From contig CM024760.1 of NCBI GenBank assembly GCA_014218235.1, positions 64,978,961 through 65,042,960 on the forward strand: 64,000 bases of DNA, read 5' to 3'. Both the position numbers and the translations under genes were made by a program. This document shows, piece by piece, positions 1-11,396 of the stretch; the stretch's first letter is position 1, and each line of letters begins with the position of its first letter. Source of the DNA: Colocasia esculenta (Eukaryota > Streptophyta > Magnoliopsida > Alismatales > Araceae). The notes under the pieces were generated by a model that saw only the letters and a list, made by a program, of their open reading frames with translations, had not been told where the DNA came from and made no database searches.

Positions 1-495
1 CATCAAAGTATGGGGACAATGGATGGAGTGGTCTTTATGCAAGAACCCCTTGTCAGCCATTGCACACAAGGATCTCTCTTTGAGAACAAAGAATCTACTC
101 TGATACCAATTAAAGTGCACATGTGCAACGTACAACCATGAGGAAGGGGTGAATTGGTTGTCTACCAAATTAAATTTTTGACTACTTTGATATGCAAAAC
201 AAATTAATATTGAATGATACATGTTACAACAAACCAAAAGCACACCTAGAAGGAGGTAGAAAAAAAGGAACCAAACCATAGTGCACAATTGTTTAGGTGG
301 TTCAACCACACAAGAATGTGCGCGTACATCCACCCCTCACTTTCATGAAGTGGCAACACACTACTCTGGCATTGTTGCCCGAGGTACATAGTATAACCTC
401 CACCACATACTTAGAATGACATACACATATACGTCTCAATAGTGATAAGGGCTTACTGTCAAAATGGTTCAGACACACTCATACATCACAAGCAC
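1..495 (-). mobile_element. Remnant of a copia-type LTR and leader (element X), host of A
   Basis: This is the oldest layer visible: the sequence into which element A inserted. Reading the minus strand, a motif matching the initiator-tRNA-Met primer site lies at 97-108, so 1-96 would be internal leader and about 116-495 the end of a 5' LTR. The LTR-like part has the AATTCACCCC stretch often seen near copia LTR ends. It continues after A at 59589-59728, because AGCAC (491-495) is repeated at 59584-59588. There is no coding sequence. The class assignment is inference; only the primer-site-like motif and the TSD are seen directly. Confidence 0.4.
97..108 (-). other. Primer-binding site-like motif of remnant X
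   Basis: The plus strand reads CTCTGATACCA, the reverse complement of TGGTATCAGAG, preceded by A where the canonical site has G. Its place next to an LTR-like end suggests a minus-strand retroelement. Confidence 0.45.
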
Positions 496-3312
496 TGTCA
501 CGCCCCGACGGGGAATATCAGAACGTGAGGTAGTTGTAAGTAAGAGAGTATAGAGCATAGAATAACATCAAACCAATGGACAATTAAATAATATGAAATC
601 GAATGCCTTTCATTGATAATTCAACTACTATCTATTACATTCTCTAATGCAGAGCCATAACATAGGCCCAATTAACTCTAATACATAGAATGAAAGTAAA
701 CAACTAACTAAGACATCTAACATTGATCTAGAATGTCAAGTACTCGTGGATCACTCTTGGTCCTCCCCATCCTCATGAGTGTACTCATTATCCTCTGCCT
801 CACTTGAGAACACAATGACAATTAACGTAGGGTGAGCGACAACGTCCAGTAGGATTAATATGTCATGGTGCGGGCAAACTTTACATGATTAATGTATTAA
901 AAAGTAGAGTGACTATATGATAGAGCAAGAGAGAGAGTCAAGCAATGTAAGAGATAGCACAATAGCTGGATTAGGATAACACAAATTCCCAAATATAGCA
1001 CAAAGCAAGATGGCAATAGCATAAATAGCACGATGTATAACAATAGCACAACGAGTATAGTATAGCACGTTGATTGTCATTTAGATAGTCGAGATAGATA
1101 GCACTTAAGTGTAATGCCTAAACACTCTAATCAATTAACTTCTGCGGGAACTAGCACTTTTGGGCGCACCTCCCAGGACCAGACCGGGCCCTATATATTG
1201 CCAGGCATTAGTTATATTGTTTATCATTAGACAATCAGTCAAACGGCCAATAGAGAGAACTAGATGAACATATGAGATAGTACTAGATGAACAGATGAGA
1301 TAGTAGAGAGAGAGTGAATAAATGAGCGAGTAGAGTATAGATGAGAGCTATAGGTCATCCCACATAAATGTCGATTAAACGGGTGATAGTAAAAGTTGCA
1401 CAACATGTGCGATTGGTGTTGGCAGTCAGGTGGAATTCACTAACCTTCCACTGGCTATGTTATGCACAGGTCCAGAGGTTCGGCGTGATTTAAGATAAGA
1501 GAGAACTTCTAAAAGCTGTTTGGATCATATTGATCCCCAAGGGTGTTATGGGTGTTAGAGTACAACCAACTCAGTCTCCATGAGGGAATCCACAGAGTAC
1601 GGAGTCTTACGGAGGTCTTAACAAAAGGTCCCTTGTCTACCAGAATGGAATATCCAATAGAGAGGTTCCAACTTGTCATGAGAGTAGTGTGTAGAGAAAA
1701 CGAGTTGCTCGACGTTCTAGAGGAATTCTAGGACAGTGGAGCGGCGATAACGGTATTCCAAATCCATGTAAGAAACAGAAACAATGTCATTATTATCATG
1801 GGTGAATATTATGCAATTATTGAGGTAATTTACCATTTAATTTATTCAAGTATTTTCAGCATGGTTTCATGGCAAGGATAATCGTCGGTGCGTGCATGTG
1901 CATGGAATCATGAGAGCATGTAATAGTCATGCATAATAGCTTTTAAATTTAAGAAAGATGTAAATATATATGAAAATTGGTTAACACGACTGATTATTGT
2001 TTGTTACACAGTGTTACAAGGTATAACCATGCTTAACAAGCCTAAATAATCATTAAATAACACAATAATTGTTGCTGGAATAACAAAGTTAAATCGCAAC
2101 GGGGTATATGGTTGTGTTTAGCAACATCGATACTAGGACAGAAATGCGAAGGCGCGGCCCGTTGTGTTCATGCAAACCCTAACTATTCAAAAGGGCACGA
2201 CTCCCCAAATGCGGGAAACAACGGTAAAATGCGAAGACCTTCATGGTCGCATTTCAGAAGACTTCTGACAGTCAACGGGCACACAGTTTGATGCACGGTA
2301 CGAGGGAACCCTAGCCAAAATGTGACAACATGGGTGGTTGGCTTTTAGGTAAACACGACGGTCATGTCCGACGTGATACTAGCCGATTGAAATGCGACGT
2401 ATGGCTCAATTGCGATTCAATGTTCAACCTGAGAACGATGAAACCATGTAGCGATCTTCATGCAATGCTTATAACACGAAATCTATGACTCTTGGGACAA
2501 AGTGGTGAACATGAAACTTGTGGGGGACATCAAGTAGAAGAGAACTATGTCTTTGGACCGAATTAATTTGGTCTCGTGAGGCGTGCAACTAGCCTTAACA
2601 AGAAACGTTGCCGACTTGCATGCTAATGGGAAAATGCTTATAACTCGATGGATACATGATGAAAATTAGGCAAATCACTTGCATATGAAACTAGACATGT
2701 ATCTCTACAACATTGTATCAGTTGAGTTCTTCTTTAGCCCGAGAATACCTACCTTTATGAATATCTAACACCAGACAGTTGCACAGGTCGCAGCAGAACA
2801 CGGTTAAGGAACAGCTTGGTTCTCCAGCCGTTCTCCTCTGCTCTTGGTGCTCTAGCTTGGCCTTCGACAACCCCAACACATTGGTGAACCTTCCCCTTTA
2901 GTCTTAGGATGAATACTTATGTGTCTAGGGTTTATTTCAAGTCCTAAAAGAACTAGGAAAGATGGGGTGCAGCCATGGCTAGTTCCTTCTTTGTTTTGGA
3001 GCTCTCCTCTCAAATGGAGTAGGATTACCCTTAGATGGTGCTTGCTATGGTGGGTCACGAATTTGGTTGCCATTCTTGGGCAACTTCCATAGTTTAAAAC
3101 CCTAATTTACCCTTTCCTATTTTCTAAACATTTTGTTTACGAATTTAGAGGTATTTTCTTTTGTTCCATAACCCATACTCCTAATTTGGCCCAATAGCCT
3201 GTGTGAGCTTGTCAAATCAAGCCCATTATTTTTTAAAGTTTATTCAATTTTATTTAATTCATTTCTTTCATTATTTCTATTTATTTATTTATTTAAATAT
3301 CGGGTTGCTACA
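496..3312 (-). repeat. 3' LTR of element A
   Basis: The 2.8-kb LTR begins TGTCACGCCCC and ends GGGTTGCTACA on the plus strand, giving the expected TG...CA termini. It matches the interrupted copy at 17505-17986 and 57271-59583. A run of short CG-containing words (GCGAC, TCGCAA, GCGAAG) lies at about 2090-2460, in the first half of the LTR in the sense direction. An open frame at 1543-1731 overlaps an LTR module shared with B, C and F, and I do not consider it a gene. Confidence 0.92.
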
Positions 3313-4597
3313 TCCTCCCCCTCTTAAAAGAATTTGGTCTCCAAATTCATATGACCATAACGGAGAGAATGTCTTACCAAAAAGGTCACGATAGTTTCGT
3401 TTGATGATTCCTTTAGGTTCCCATGTGGCTTCTTCCACTCTACGGTTATTCCACAGGACATTAAACACATGAATGGGACAGTTCCTGAGTTGTTGTACCT
3501 TTCGTTCCAATATCTTGATTGGCTTCTCTTCATATGTCATGTCCTTGTTCAACACCAACCTCTCATGGCGAATGACGTGAGTAGGATCGTACACATATTT
3601 TCTGAGCATAGAAACATGGAACACGTTGTGTATGAATGCCAAGTTCGGAGGCAATGCCAGCCGTTAAGCAACCTAACCAACCCTTTCGAGCACTTCAAAA
3701 GGACCGATGAATCTAGGACTAAGCTTTCCTTTAACACCAAACCTTTGTATGCCACGGGTAGGAGATACCTTTAAGAGTGCATGGTCACCCACTTGAAATT
3801 CTAGATCTCTCCTTCTCTTGTCAGCATAACTCTTTTGTCTGGACTGAGCAATCTTGAGCCGATCTCGTATCACATGTATATCCCTAGTTATATTTTGTAC
3901 CATGTCCAGGCCTAGCCATTGTTGTTCCCCAACTTCATTCCAGCATGCAGGAGATATACAATTTCTACCATAGAGTGCTTCGAAGGGTGCCATTTTAATA
4001 CTCGCCTGATAACTGTTGTTGTAGGTGAACTCAATCAAGGATAAGTGCTCATTCCAGTAGCCTTGGAAATCTATGGTGCAGGCTCTTAGCATATCTTCTA
4101 CAATATGATTAGTTCTCTCAGTTTGCCCATCAGTCTGTGGGTGGAATGTGGTACTAAAATTGAGCTTAGTACAAAGTGCAGTTTGCAGTCCCTTCCAGAA
4201 ATGAGACGTGAATCTAGGGTCTCGATCTAAGACAATGGATGACGGGACTCCATGTAGTCTCATGATCTCTTTGACACATAGAGCGGCTAATACCTCCACA
4301 GACCACTTACTCTTTATAGGTAGGAAGTGTACATAATTGGTTAGTCAGTCGACAATGACCCATATGGCGTCGAGTCCATCACATGTCTTGGGTAAGCCCA
4401 TGATGAAGTCCAAGCCAATACTTTCACATTTCTGCTCTGGAATATCTATGGGTATGAGTACGCCAGCAGGGCGTCTATGTTCTGCCTTTACCTGTTGACA
4501 AGTAAGGCAATGAGCAGCATGCTCGGCTACCTCTCTCTTCATGGTCGGCCACCAAAACATTCTTTTCATGTCCTGATACATTTTGGTACCTCCAAGA
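3289..4597 (-). pseudogene. Element A pol 3' part: integrase and chromodomain
   Basis: This is the C-terminal part of a gypsy polyprotein that would integrate the element cDNA. Three blocks share one frame. The block at 4345-4581 has the CLTC half of the integrase zinc finger (Cys25, Cys28) and a catalytic Asp in GLDFIMGLP. The block at 3673-4299 has the core motif DRDPRF (Asp25), HPQTDGQTERTN (Glu61, exactly 35 residues between them) and the GPFEVLERVG segment. The block at 3289-3654 has FHVSMLRKYV, then a chromodomain with YEEKPIKIL, VLWNN and EEATWEP. In-frame stops separate the blocks: a TGA where related copies have Arg, and TAG and TAA just before the chromodomain block. The frame runs through the polypurine tract into the LTR. 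Element E removed the histidine half of the zinc finger to the other side. It cannot make a working protein. Confidence 0.88.
3313..3330 (-). other. Polypurine tract of element A
   Basis: On the minus strand this is CTTTTAAGAGGGGGAGGA, directly before the LTR start TGTAGCAACC. It is the expected plus-strand DNA priming site. Confidence 0.85.
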
Positions 4598-7421
4598 TGT
4601 AACGACCCGACCTCTCGGACCCCTCGCCGGGGACCCCGAGGGTCGCGCAGCCACCCACGGATCTGAAGACCGGAAGGGTTATATGGAAAAGTCTAGTGAG
4701 ATATGTATTGAGTTCAAATAACTATAATAATCTGTACATTATACAAAAGGGTTGTACAACTCGTCCCAAGCAAAAGCACAGGTACAACAAGAAAGGTGCA
4801 GTCCTTAAGGGGCATACCCCGAGGACTTGCAAAACATAGCTCTCAGCTCACTCAGGATACAAGAGCTCACAACGCTCGCTCTCACTGCTGCTGACAACAC
4901 ACGGCGCCACAGCAGCCTCTGCAACCCGTCCGACACCGAGCTCCTTCGACGACGAGCCCCTAGCTGAAAGAATTAGGGGGGTGAGTCTCGCGAACAAGGC
5001 CCAATAGGGATTACTAGTCCCTCACCGGCCAAAGTAGTAGGAACTCCGAAAATAGGAAACTACACTAGAAAGTTGTAAAGCGAGGAACACCTACAACATG
5101 GTACTACTAAGCAGCGTAAGAGAACAGTGCAATGCCACGACCACCAACCATGGTCGTGGCACACACATGACTCCTGTAGAACCCAACAGAGTTGGGCACA
5201 AAGCAGAAGCTGTGCTCAACACACATGCCGAGACCACGGAACAACCAAGTGAGAACGACGTCTCACCGCAAGCACGACCACCTCAGACCTCTACAAGGTC
5301 GATGGCCCACATTCAGAACCACACCGGGCCCTGGACACACCGCCAGGTCTGGAAGCTACACACGTCGGTGCCATCACGGGATGGCACCTAAGAATGGGAC
5401 CACGGAACCGAGAGAACACCGATGCGAGAACCACCAGAAGCACAGGTCTGCCCAAGGCCAGACCAACGACGCCCACAGGAGCTAAGCACAGCCAGGCTAA
5501 AACCGTCATGCAAGCTAGGGCAATAAGGAACACTCGGAAACGTCGTAAGGAAAGCACCGTCACAACAACAACAACCAAGCCACCACCGCTAGTAGCCAAG
5601 AGGGGGACTCGCAGTCCGCACGCTCTACTCGCTAGCCTAGATCCTGCCTCCACCCCGCGTAAGGGCGAGATAGAGCCACCACAGAAACACACAACGTACG
5701 CAACACCGCAGCCTGGCCAAGCTGCGGCCTCATGCCTGACACCACTACGTGGCTCCGGAACCAACGTAGAGAGAGGCAGTGAGACAAGAGACTGTCTGGT
5801 TTGCGCCAGGAAAGCACTCCGAACCCCTCGGCGTCTCAGACCTATACAAGAGAGCTCTACAAACGACTCAGCGCCGCTATCCAAACCTCGTTTTCCCCTC
5901 AGCTCCAGAGTCTGCTCACGTGGGCTGCCAACTCGAGCACGCTCATAGCCCGGAGTACTCCCTCAACAGGCTCCCGAGGACGGGGGTCACAAGAAACGGA
6001 GACAACCTATGAACAGGACGAGCCCTCAAGTGCCAAGCTCCGGGCGAACAGGCAGAGCAGCACAACAAAACCACGCCGAACTGCTGGCTTGTAACACACG
6101 ACAAGCCCAGCGAGCGAGAGGCATGAACGGACCCTCAAAATGGGCCGTCGGCCAACCAAGGCACGCACGAACGGCTAGAACCTCGGAACACCACCGGATA
6201 GTACGGAAACCCATCGCTCTGCTAATAATCGATTGACCGCCGGTCAATCGATTATTAGGCAGACATGACCCTCCTGGCACCGCTGCCAGGACACGGCCAT
6301 GAAGGTGTCACCTTGGGTCACTGAACATAGGGAGGCAACCAGCCGCGTTCCCTACCATAAGGTCGTAAGGGCAAAGCCTGCCCTGGGGCACATGTCGACA
6401 CACAACCGGGCCCACAGAAACACCTGAGGCAACACAGGTACTATCGCGACCCCCAAGGCCATCGTGACACCATCGCAACGGGGAAGGGCACCGCAATAGC
6501 CCTTTTGCGACCGGGCAGAAACGCACCGCGACAGCAATCCTATCGTGACCGGAAAGTGCGGCGTGACAACCTTATCATGACCGCCAACCGTGTCGCGATA
6601 AGGTCGCGCCCGAGAGGGCCGACGCCTCCTCTGATGTTGTGACACGCCGAGTCGTCGCGACACCAGCAGGGAGGCAGACCAACAGGATCCTCAATCCCGG
6701 GCCACCCACAAACCATCCAAAACAACACATGGGGGAGGGGAGCATGGGGAAAGCAGTAAATCTATCTATAAACCCCGAGGGGCTCCCAATCCACCCGGAC
6801 CAGGAAAGGTATAAGAAATCCCTACGAGTTACGAAGAACCGAACCGACAAAGGGCCTTCACGACGCACGACCACCTCCTCCTCGCTCCACGCAAGGTCCA
6901 CGATGCCACAGCACCACGCACGGCCCTCCTCCTCGCCTGAAACACACAAAGGGGAGAGGGGGAGGCGGAGCACCACCGGAGGGAGAGGGAGAAGGAAGAA
7001 GGAGGGAGAGGGGGATCGCCGGCCAAGGCTTTTAACCGTCGGAAACCAGAACGCGACGGACCGCCCTATCGCGTTACGGACCTTAACGTGACGGGTCAAC
7101 AGACCGTGACAAGAACGCGCCCTACAAGGGCGCCGCGACAACGTGACAAGCCGTACTAATACACCTGCCACCTTGACAGGCATCAGACGATCGGACAGCA
7201 CAACACGACAAAACACTGTCGCGGCCCGTTGACCGGGTGTGACAACAAGACGCGATGGAGAACTAGGGCGTGACCAACACGCGACCCACAAGCTCGCCAT
7301 GACGTGGATGACTATCGCATCGGGCACTGCCGATGCGACAATAACGCATCACCCATCTTGGACGCGTTAGTGGCCAGTCATCCCACGACACCGGACGGAA
7401 GTCGGAGAACCGGGTCTTACA
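4598..7421 (-). repeat. 3' LTR of element E
   Basis: It runs from TGTAACGACCC to GGGTCTTACA on the plus strand and pairs with 11397-14218. It is strongly T-poor on the plus strand. Two clusters of degenerate TCGCGA-type words lie at about 6425-6660 and 7050-7320. A short inverted repeat around ATCGATTGACCG/CGGTCAATCGAT lies at about 6227-6257 and recurs in altered form at about 13020-13050. Open frames here (for example 6575-7327 minus) are not supported as genes. Confidence 0.9.
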
Positions 7422-7440
7422 TTCTACCCCCCTTAAAACA
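7422..7440 (-). other. Polypurine tract of element E
   Basis: The minus strand reads GTTTTAAGGGGGGTAGAA directly before the LTR start TGTAAGACCC. Just inside it, AATTTCGAGGATGAAATTG resembles the conserved end of Tekay/Del internal regions. Confidence 0.85.
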
Positions 7441-8078
7441 ATTTCATCCTCGAAATTGGGGCAAGCCCAAGAGATCTCGGGGCACGAAATGGAACACAGG
7501 GAGTAAACGTAAGACCAACGAGAAAAAAAACCCACTAAGTCTCAACACGACTTCCTCGTGGCAACAACTGCACCGTAAAATGCGCGCGAGCGCATAAAGC
7601 CGGAAAACCAACGACTTGCACAATGGGCTCCAAACACAGGTGGAGCACCAAGCCGAAAACCAACAGCTCACTCCAGGCACACGTGGGGCGCCCAAACAGA
7701 ACGACAACCCCACGTGCCGAGTGACGCCAAGTCCAACCCGAACAGTAGAAAACGCCAACCGAAATCCTCACAGTTGCAGTCACCAACCCACCTCACTATG
7801 GTGACCCAACGCCCAGCAACCCACTCTATCGCCAGAAAAACCCGGCAGAGAGTGCAGTTTCCAGCAGCAACACGAGAAACACCGGTCAGCAACGCACTCC
7901 GTCATCGGCGAAACCTGAGGAGTACATCGTTGCCGACAACCACAAGGGAAAACACCTGAGAGTCGAACACAACACTCGAGAAAAATGGTCTCACACCATG
8001 AGCCATAGCTAGCATCGGTCACCACTCGACCGTGTAGCCACGCGAGAGACACAAACTAGAGCGAGGACACACTCACGG

Positions 8079-8358
8079 AGAATTCTCAACACATGAAACA
8101 GTGTCCACCGTCACCGCTAAGTCTCACCCAGACATTCCTTGCGGTCCAATAGGCATAGCAAACGCACGCGAAGAACCCTCAACACGCAAAAATGGCATCC
8201 ACTGTCACCACTAGGTCTCACCCAGACCTTCCTCGTGGTCCGACAAGGATACCAAACGCACGCAAAGAACCCTCAACATGCAAAAACGGCATCCACTGTC
8301 ACCACTAGGTCGCACCCAGACCTTCCTCGTGGTCCGACAAGGATACCAAACGCACACG
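8079..8358. repeat. Three tandem copies of a 93-94 bp unit in E
   Basis: The landmark AGAAYYCTCAAC recurs at 8079, 8172 and 8266, and each copy is followed by CACYGTCACC, CACCCAGAC and a GGTCCRAYA segment. Copies 2 and 3 are nearly identical and copy 1 is more diverged. Confidence 0.85.
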
Positions 8359-10243
8359 GAGCCACAAAAACTATGAGTCACATGCTCCACAACGTGGCAC
8401 ACCGTGATGGAAGCATAGAAGACGTTTGAGGTCAAGCCAGAGCCGGACACCTCCCAACATCGACAAACCACGTGGTCGAGTACTAACAAGCCGATAGACC
8501 TCACTGTCACCGGACAAACCGACAGGAGACTCCGCCATCGGCTTCCAAACTCACCAACGCCACGCACAACAACAAAGGAAGCAAAACAACCGCAGAGGTC
8601 GAGGGAAACATGTCGACTTCAGAGGGACCCAGACCGAAGCAGGGTACCATAACTGAACACACTCGCTCCAAAAGCGAGAGGGGAAACCTGGACACAGGTC
8701 AAGACCAAAGCCTGGCGTACCACCGATAGGGCTACCTAGACAAGGCAAAGCAAGCACCCCACAACGGTAATGGTACGGCCACAAGACTCAGGCTAGCACA
8801 CGTGTCCCAGAGGCGGAAAACTCGAAGCCTCTAACACCGAGCAAACTCGTGAAACAACGCACGAAGCACACGAATAGACACACGGCACAACACATGGTGC
8901 TATCACAAGCACCGGGAGCTAACCAGGGTACAACACAATGCACCAGGGCTCCAGACGGAAAATAACCAAAACGCTCGAGCACGAGCACACGGTGCTACCA
9001 CAAACACCAAAAGTAAACAAAGTGCAAACCAGGTGCACCAGCGGCCAAAGCAACACTACGGCTAACAGGAAGGACTCTCCATAGGAGGCCTACCGAAAGC
9101 CACACACCAAGAACTGCAAGCCTGAAAGAGCGCAACAGGCCACGTCGGCCCCAGCCCTTGAGGCACAAAACACAGAGCATCGGAGAAAATGCTCAAGGCG
9201 CAGCACACACAGCGGCACCAACAGCTCGAGACGACACGGGCCCTACCGAAGGGGACTCTCTACCAGAGACCCACAATGCAAGCACGCGGAAAGGGACAAC
9301 TACTACTTCAAGGGCGCGACAACCACGTACGCTCCAAGAATAACACAAAATAAGGAGCACCAACTCTGCCACACAGGGAGTGAAAACCGCAGCAACTCCC
9401 TGGTGTGCAAGAGCAAGAAGCACCACCTCTATCACGACTGATAGAGAGGCCAAACACCAAAACGACGGCAAGAAAAGCCTCCAAGGCACAAGCCGAGGCA
9501 CCACCGAGCATACAATGGAACAATGCTTGCATGAGCAAGACAATCAAGAAAACCAATGCATAGCGGAATAACGCTCACACGAGCGGCCCAACAAGAAAAC
9601 AATGCTACATCGCACCAAACCAACAGGGACCCAATGCCCTGAATTGAGCCTGGCAGGTAGCGAGAAACCATTATGACGACAAATGGCACAAACAGATCCA
9701 CCGACAAACAGTGCCATAAAGAAACAACGGCATGAGGGGAGCAAACAACTTGACCCAAAAACAACTCTAGGGATGGTGACTCCACCAGAAGGTCACAACA
9801 ATGTGCACCCCGGCAACACAACACCATAGTGGAGCACCACCACCCTGAGCAACCGACGAAAAGCAGAGGAAGGAGACACACGAGTCTCTTCCACACGTGA
9901 GAGGCAAAACCACAACGTGAGACTGACACTTCCACATGAAGCACAGCCAGCCGAGCACCGCAACACTCACCAGACCACCATCTGTGAGAGCACGTCGGGC
10001 GCAAGAACAAAGCAGACCACTCGAACCACGGGGACACACAAAGTCTGCCAGCATGGCCAAGAAAACTTGGGAACAAACGACGAGACAAGCTAGCCAACGC
10101 AACAGCCAGATGCACGGCCAAGCGCACGACGCCTTGACTTGAAATGACCAAGCAGACTGTAATGCAGACAATCCAATCGGCAACAACGACAGCTCATCTC
10201 TACAAAGAGAGAGAGCAGCGACAACCGAAATAACGCGAAGCAG

Positions 10244-10770
10244 CTCTGGGGAGAACCTCACCAGAATGCAGCCCAACAAAACGGCACACTTTGAATCACA
10301 GGGGCAACACAACAGTGGCCCGAAACGAACACAGAGCACTCCTGAGAAGAACCTCCGCCAGAAGCGACAAAGGGCGATCCTGGGAAGAACCTTCACCAGA
10401 ATGCACGATCCAAACAATATGGACCATCAGAGAGAACACTACAGCAAACAGAACTGTAGAAGCAATGCAAGCCAGTCCTAGGAGAACCTCCATAAGAACC
10501 ACCAAGGCACCATTCTAGAAAAACTCGCCAGAACGCGACAGCCAAGGCAACAGCAGAAAGAGCGCAAAACAATCCTGAGAGAAACACTCACTAGGACAAC
10601 AACAAATAGTTCTGGGAAACCTCCACCAGAACACAAGGCAACCAAGCGATGCACCTCAGCCTAGAGGGCAATGCAACAGCAACCAGAAATGAGCACAACA
10701 CAGTTCTGGGGAAATCTCACTCCCGCCAGAACGAACAGAGAAGTACTCCGGGAGCACTTCAACAGAGCTC
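10244..10770. repeat. Degenerate dispersed repeats in E internal region
   Basis: Variants of CTGGGRAGAACCTYCRCCAG recur about eight times at irregular spacing of roughly 50-80 bp. The intervening sequence is not conserved. The function is unknown. Confidence 0.6.
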
Positions 10771-11382
10771 ACAACCAGTCAGCGCCAGGCTGACAACGAC
10801 CACCGACAAATGTCGCAGCACTCAACTAGCGGTGCAACACGGCACACAAGCACCTGCTTAGCTCGGCATCCCGAGCACAGTGGACAATGGTGCACAGGCA
10901 CACAAGGCCAAACACGCAACAATGACAACACACACCCCAACAATAAAGGGGTAGCCAATAAGGCAGAGACACCTTCCACAGGTTCCATGGGAAACAACCC
11001 AGCACCGGTAAAGGCCACACAACATGCAGGCACTCTCAGCCTTCGCGATGCACATACGCTCAAATGCGCCGAAGACGACCAGGAGCACCGCACCTGGACT
11101 GGCTCGCAAGCGTCCTCCACACAAGGAAGATCACTGCTAGCGAGTCCAGCGCCAAGCACACCGCTATGGCATGAACACGCCGAGCGACCACACTCGCCAC
11201 GCATGCGGCACAACAACAACTGCAACCTGCAACACACGCACGAATCATGCAGGGAAGCCGCACACCTGCAAAACATTTGAAAGCACAAGCCTAACACTAG
11301 TCGGACGGTGTCAACAGCGCACTCGTACCTTCCTCTGGGACAGCTATAGTTATTAACTCCTTACAAATCTCAGTAGACCCTC

Positions 11383-11394
11383 GCTTTGATACCA
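11383..11394 (-). other. Primer-binding site of element E
   Basis: The minus strand reads TGGTATCAAAGC, one mismatch from the initiator tRNA-Met site TGGTATCAGAGC, and lies 2 bp from the 5' LTR end. Confidence 0.85.
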
Positions 11395-11396
11395 AC

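Larger units (their letters stand above)
7422..11396 (-). other. Internal region of E, no recognisable coding capacity
   Basis: Nearly 4 kb lies between the E LTRs. I found no zinc knuckle, protease DTG, RT FIDD/YVDD, RNase H or integrase signature in any frame. The plus strand is rich in A and C and poor in T, so the element's sense strand is poor in A. Stop codons need A, so long open frames on the minus strand (9432-10151 and 9767-10417) arise by composition and have no recognisable domain. The region holds a 93-bp tandem repeat at 8079-8358 and degenerate repeats at about 10244-10770. Confidence 0.75.

Noticed and set aside
6575..7327. 250-codon minus-strand open frame in the 3' LTR of E
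   Set aside because: The other LTR copy (13335-14124) has it broken in two frames, and there is no recognisable domain. It fits the compositional artefact of this family.
9432..10417. Long overlapping minus-strand open frames (239 and 216 codons) in element E
   Set aside because: The sense strand is poor in A, so stop codons are rare in all frames. The predicted peptides are Cys/Val/Leu/Ser-rich without any domain, and several frames are open at once.
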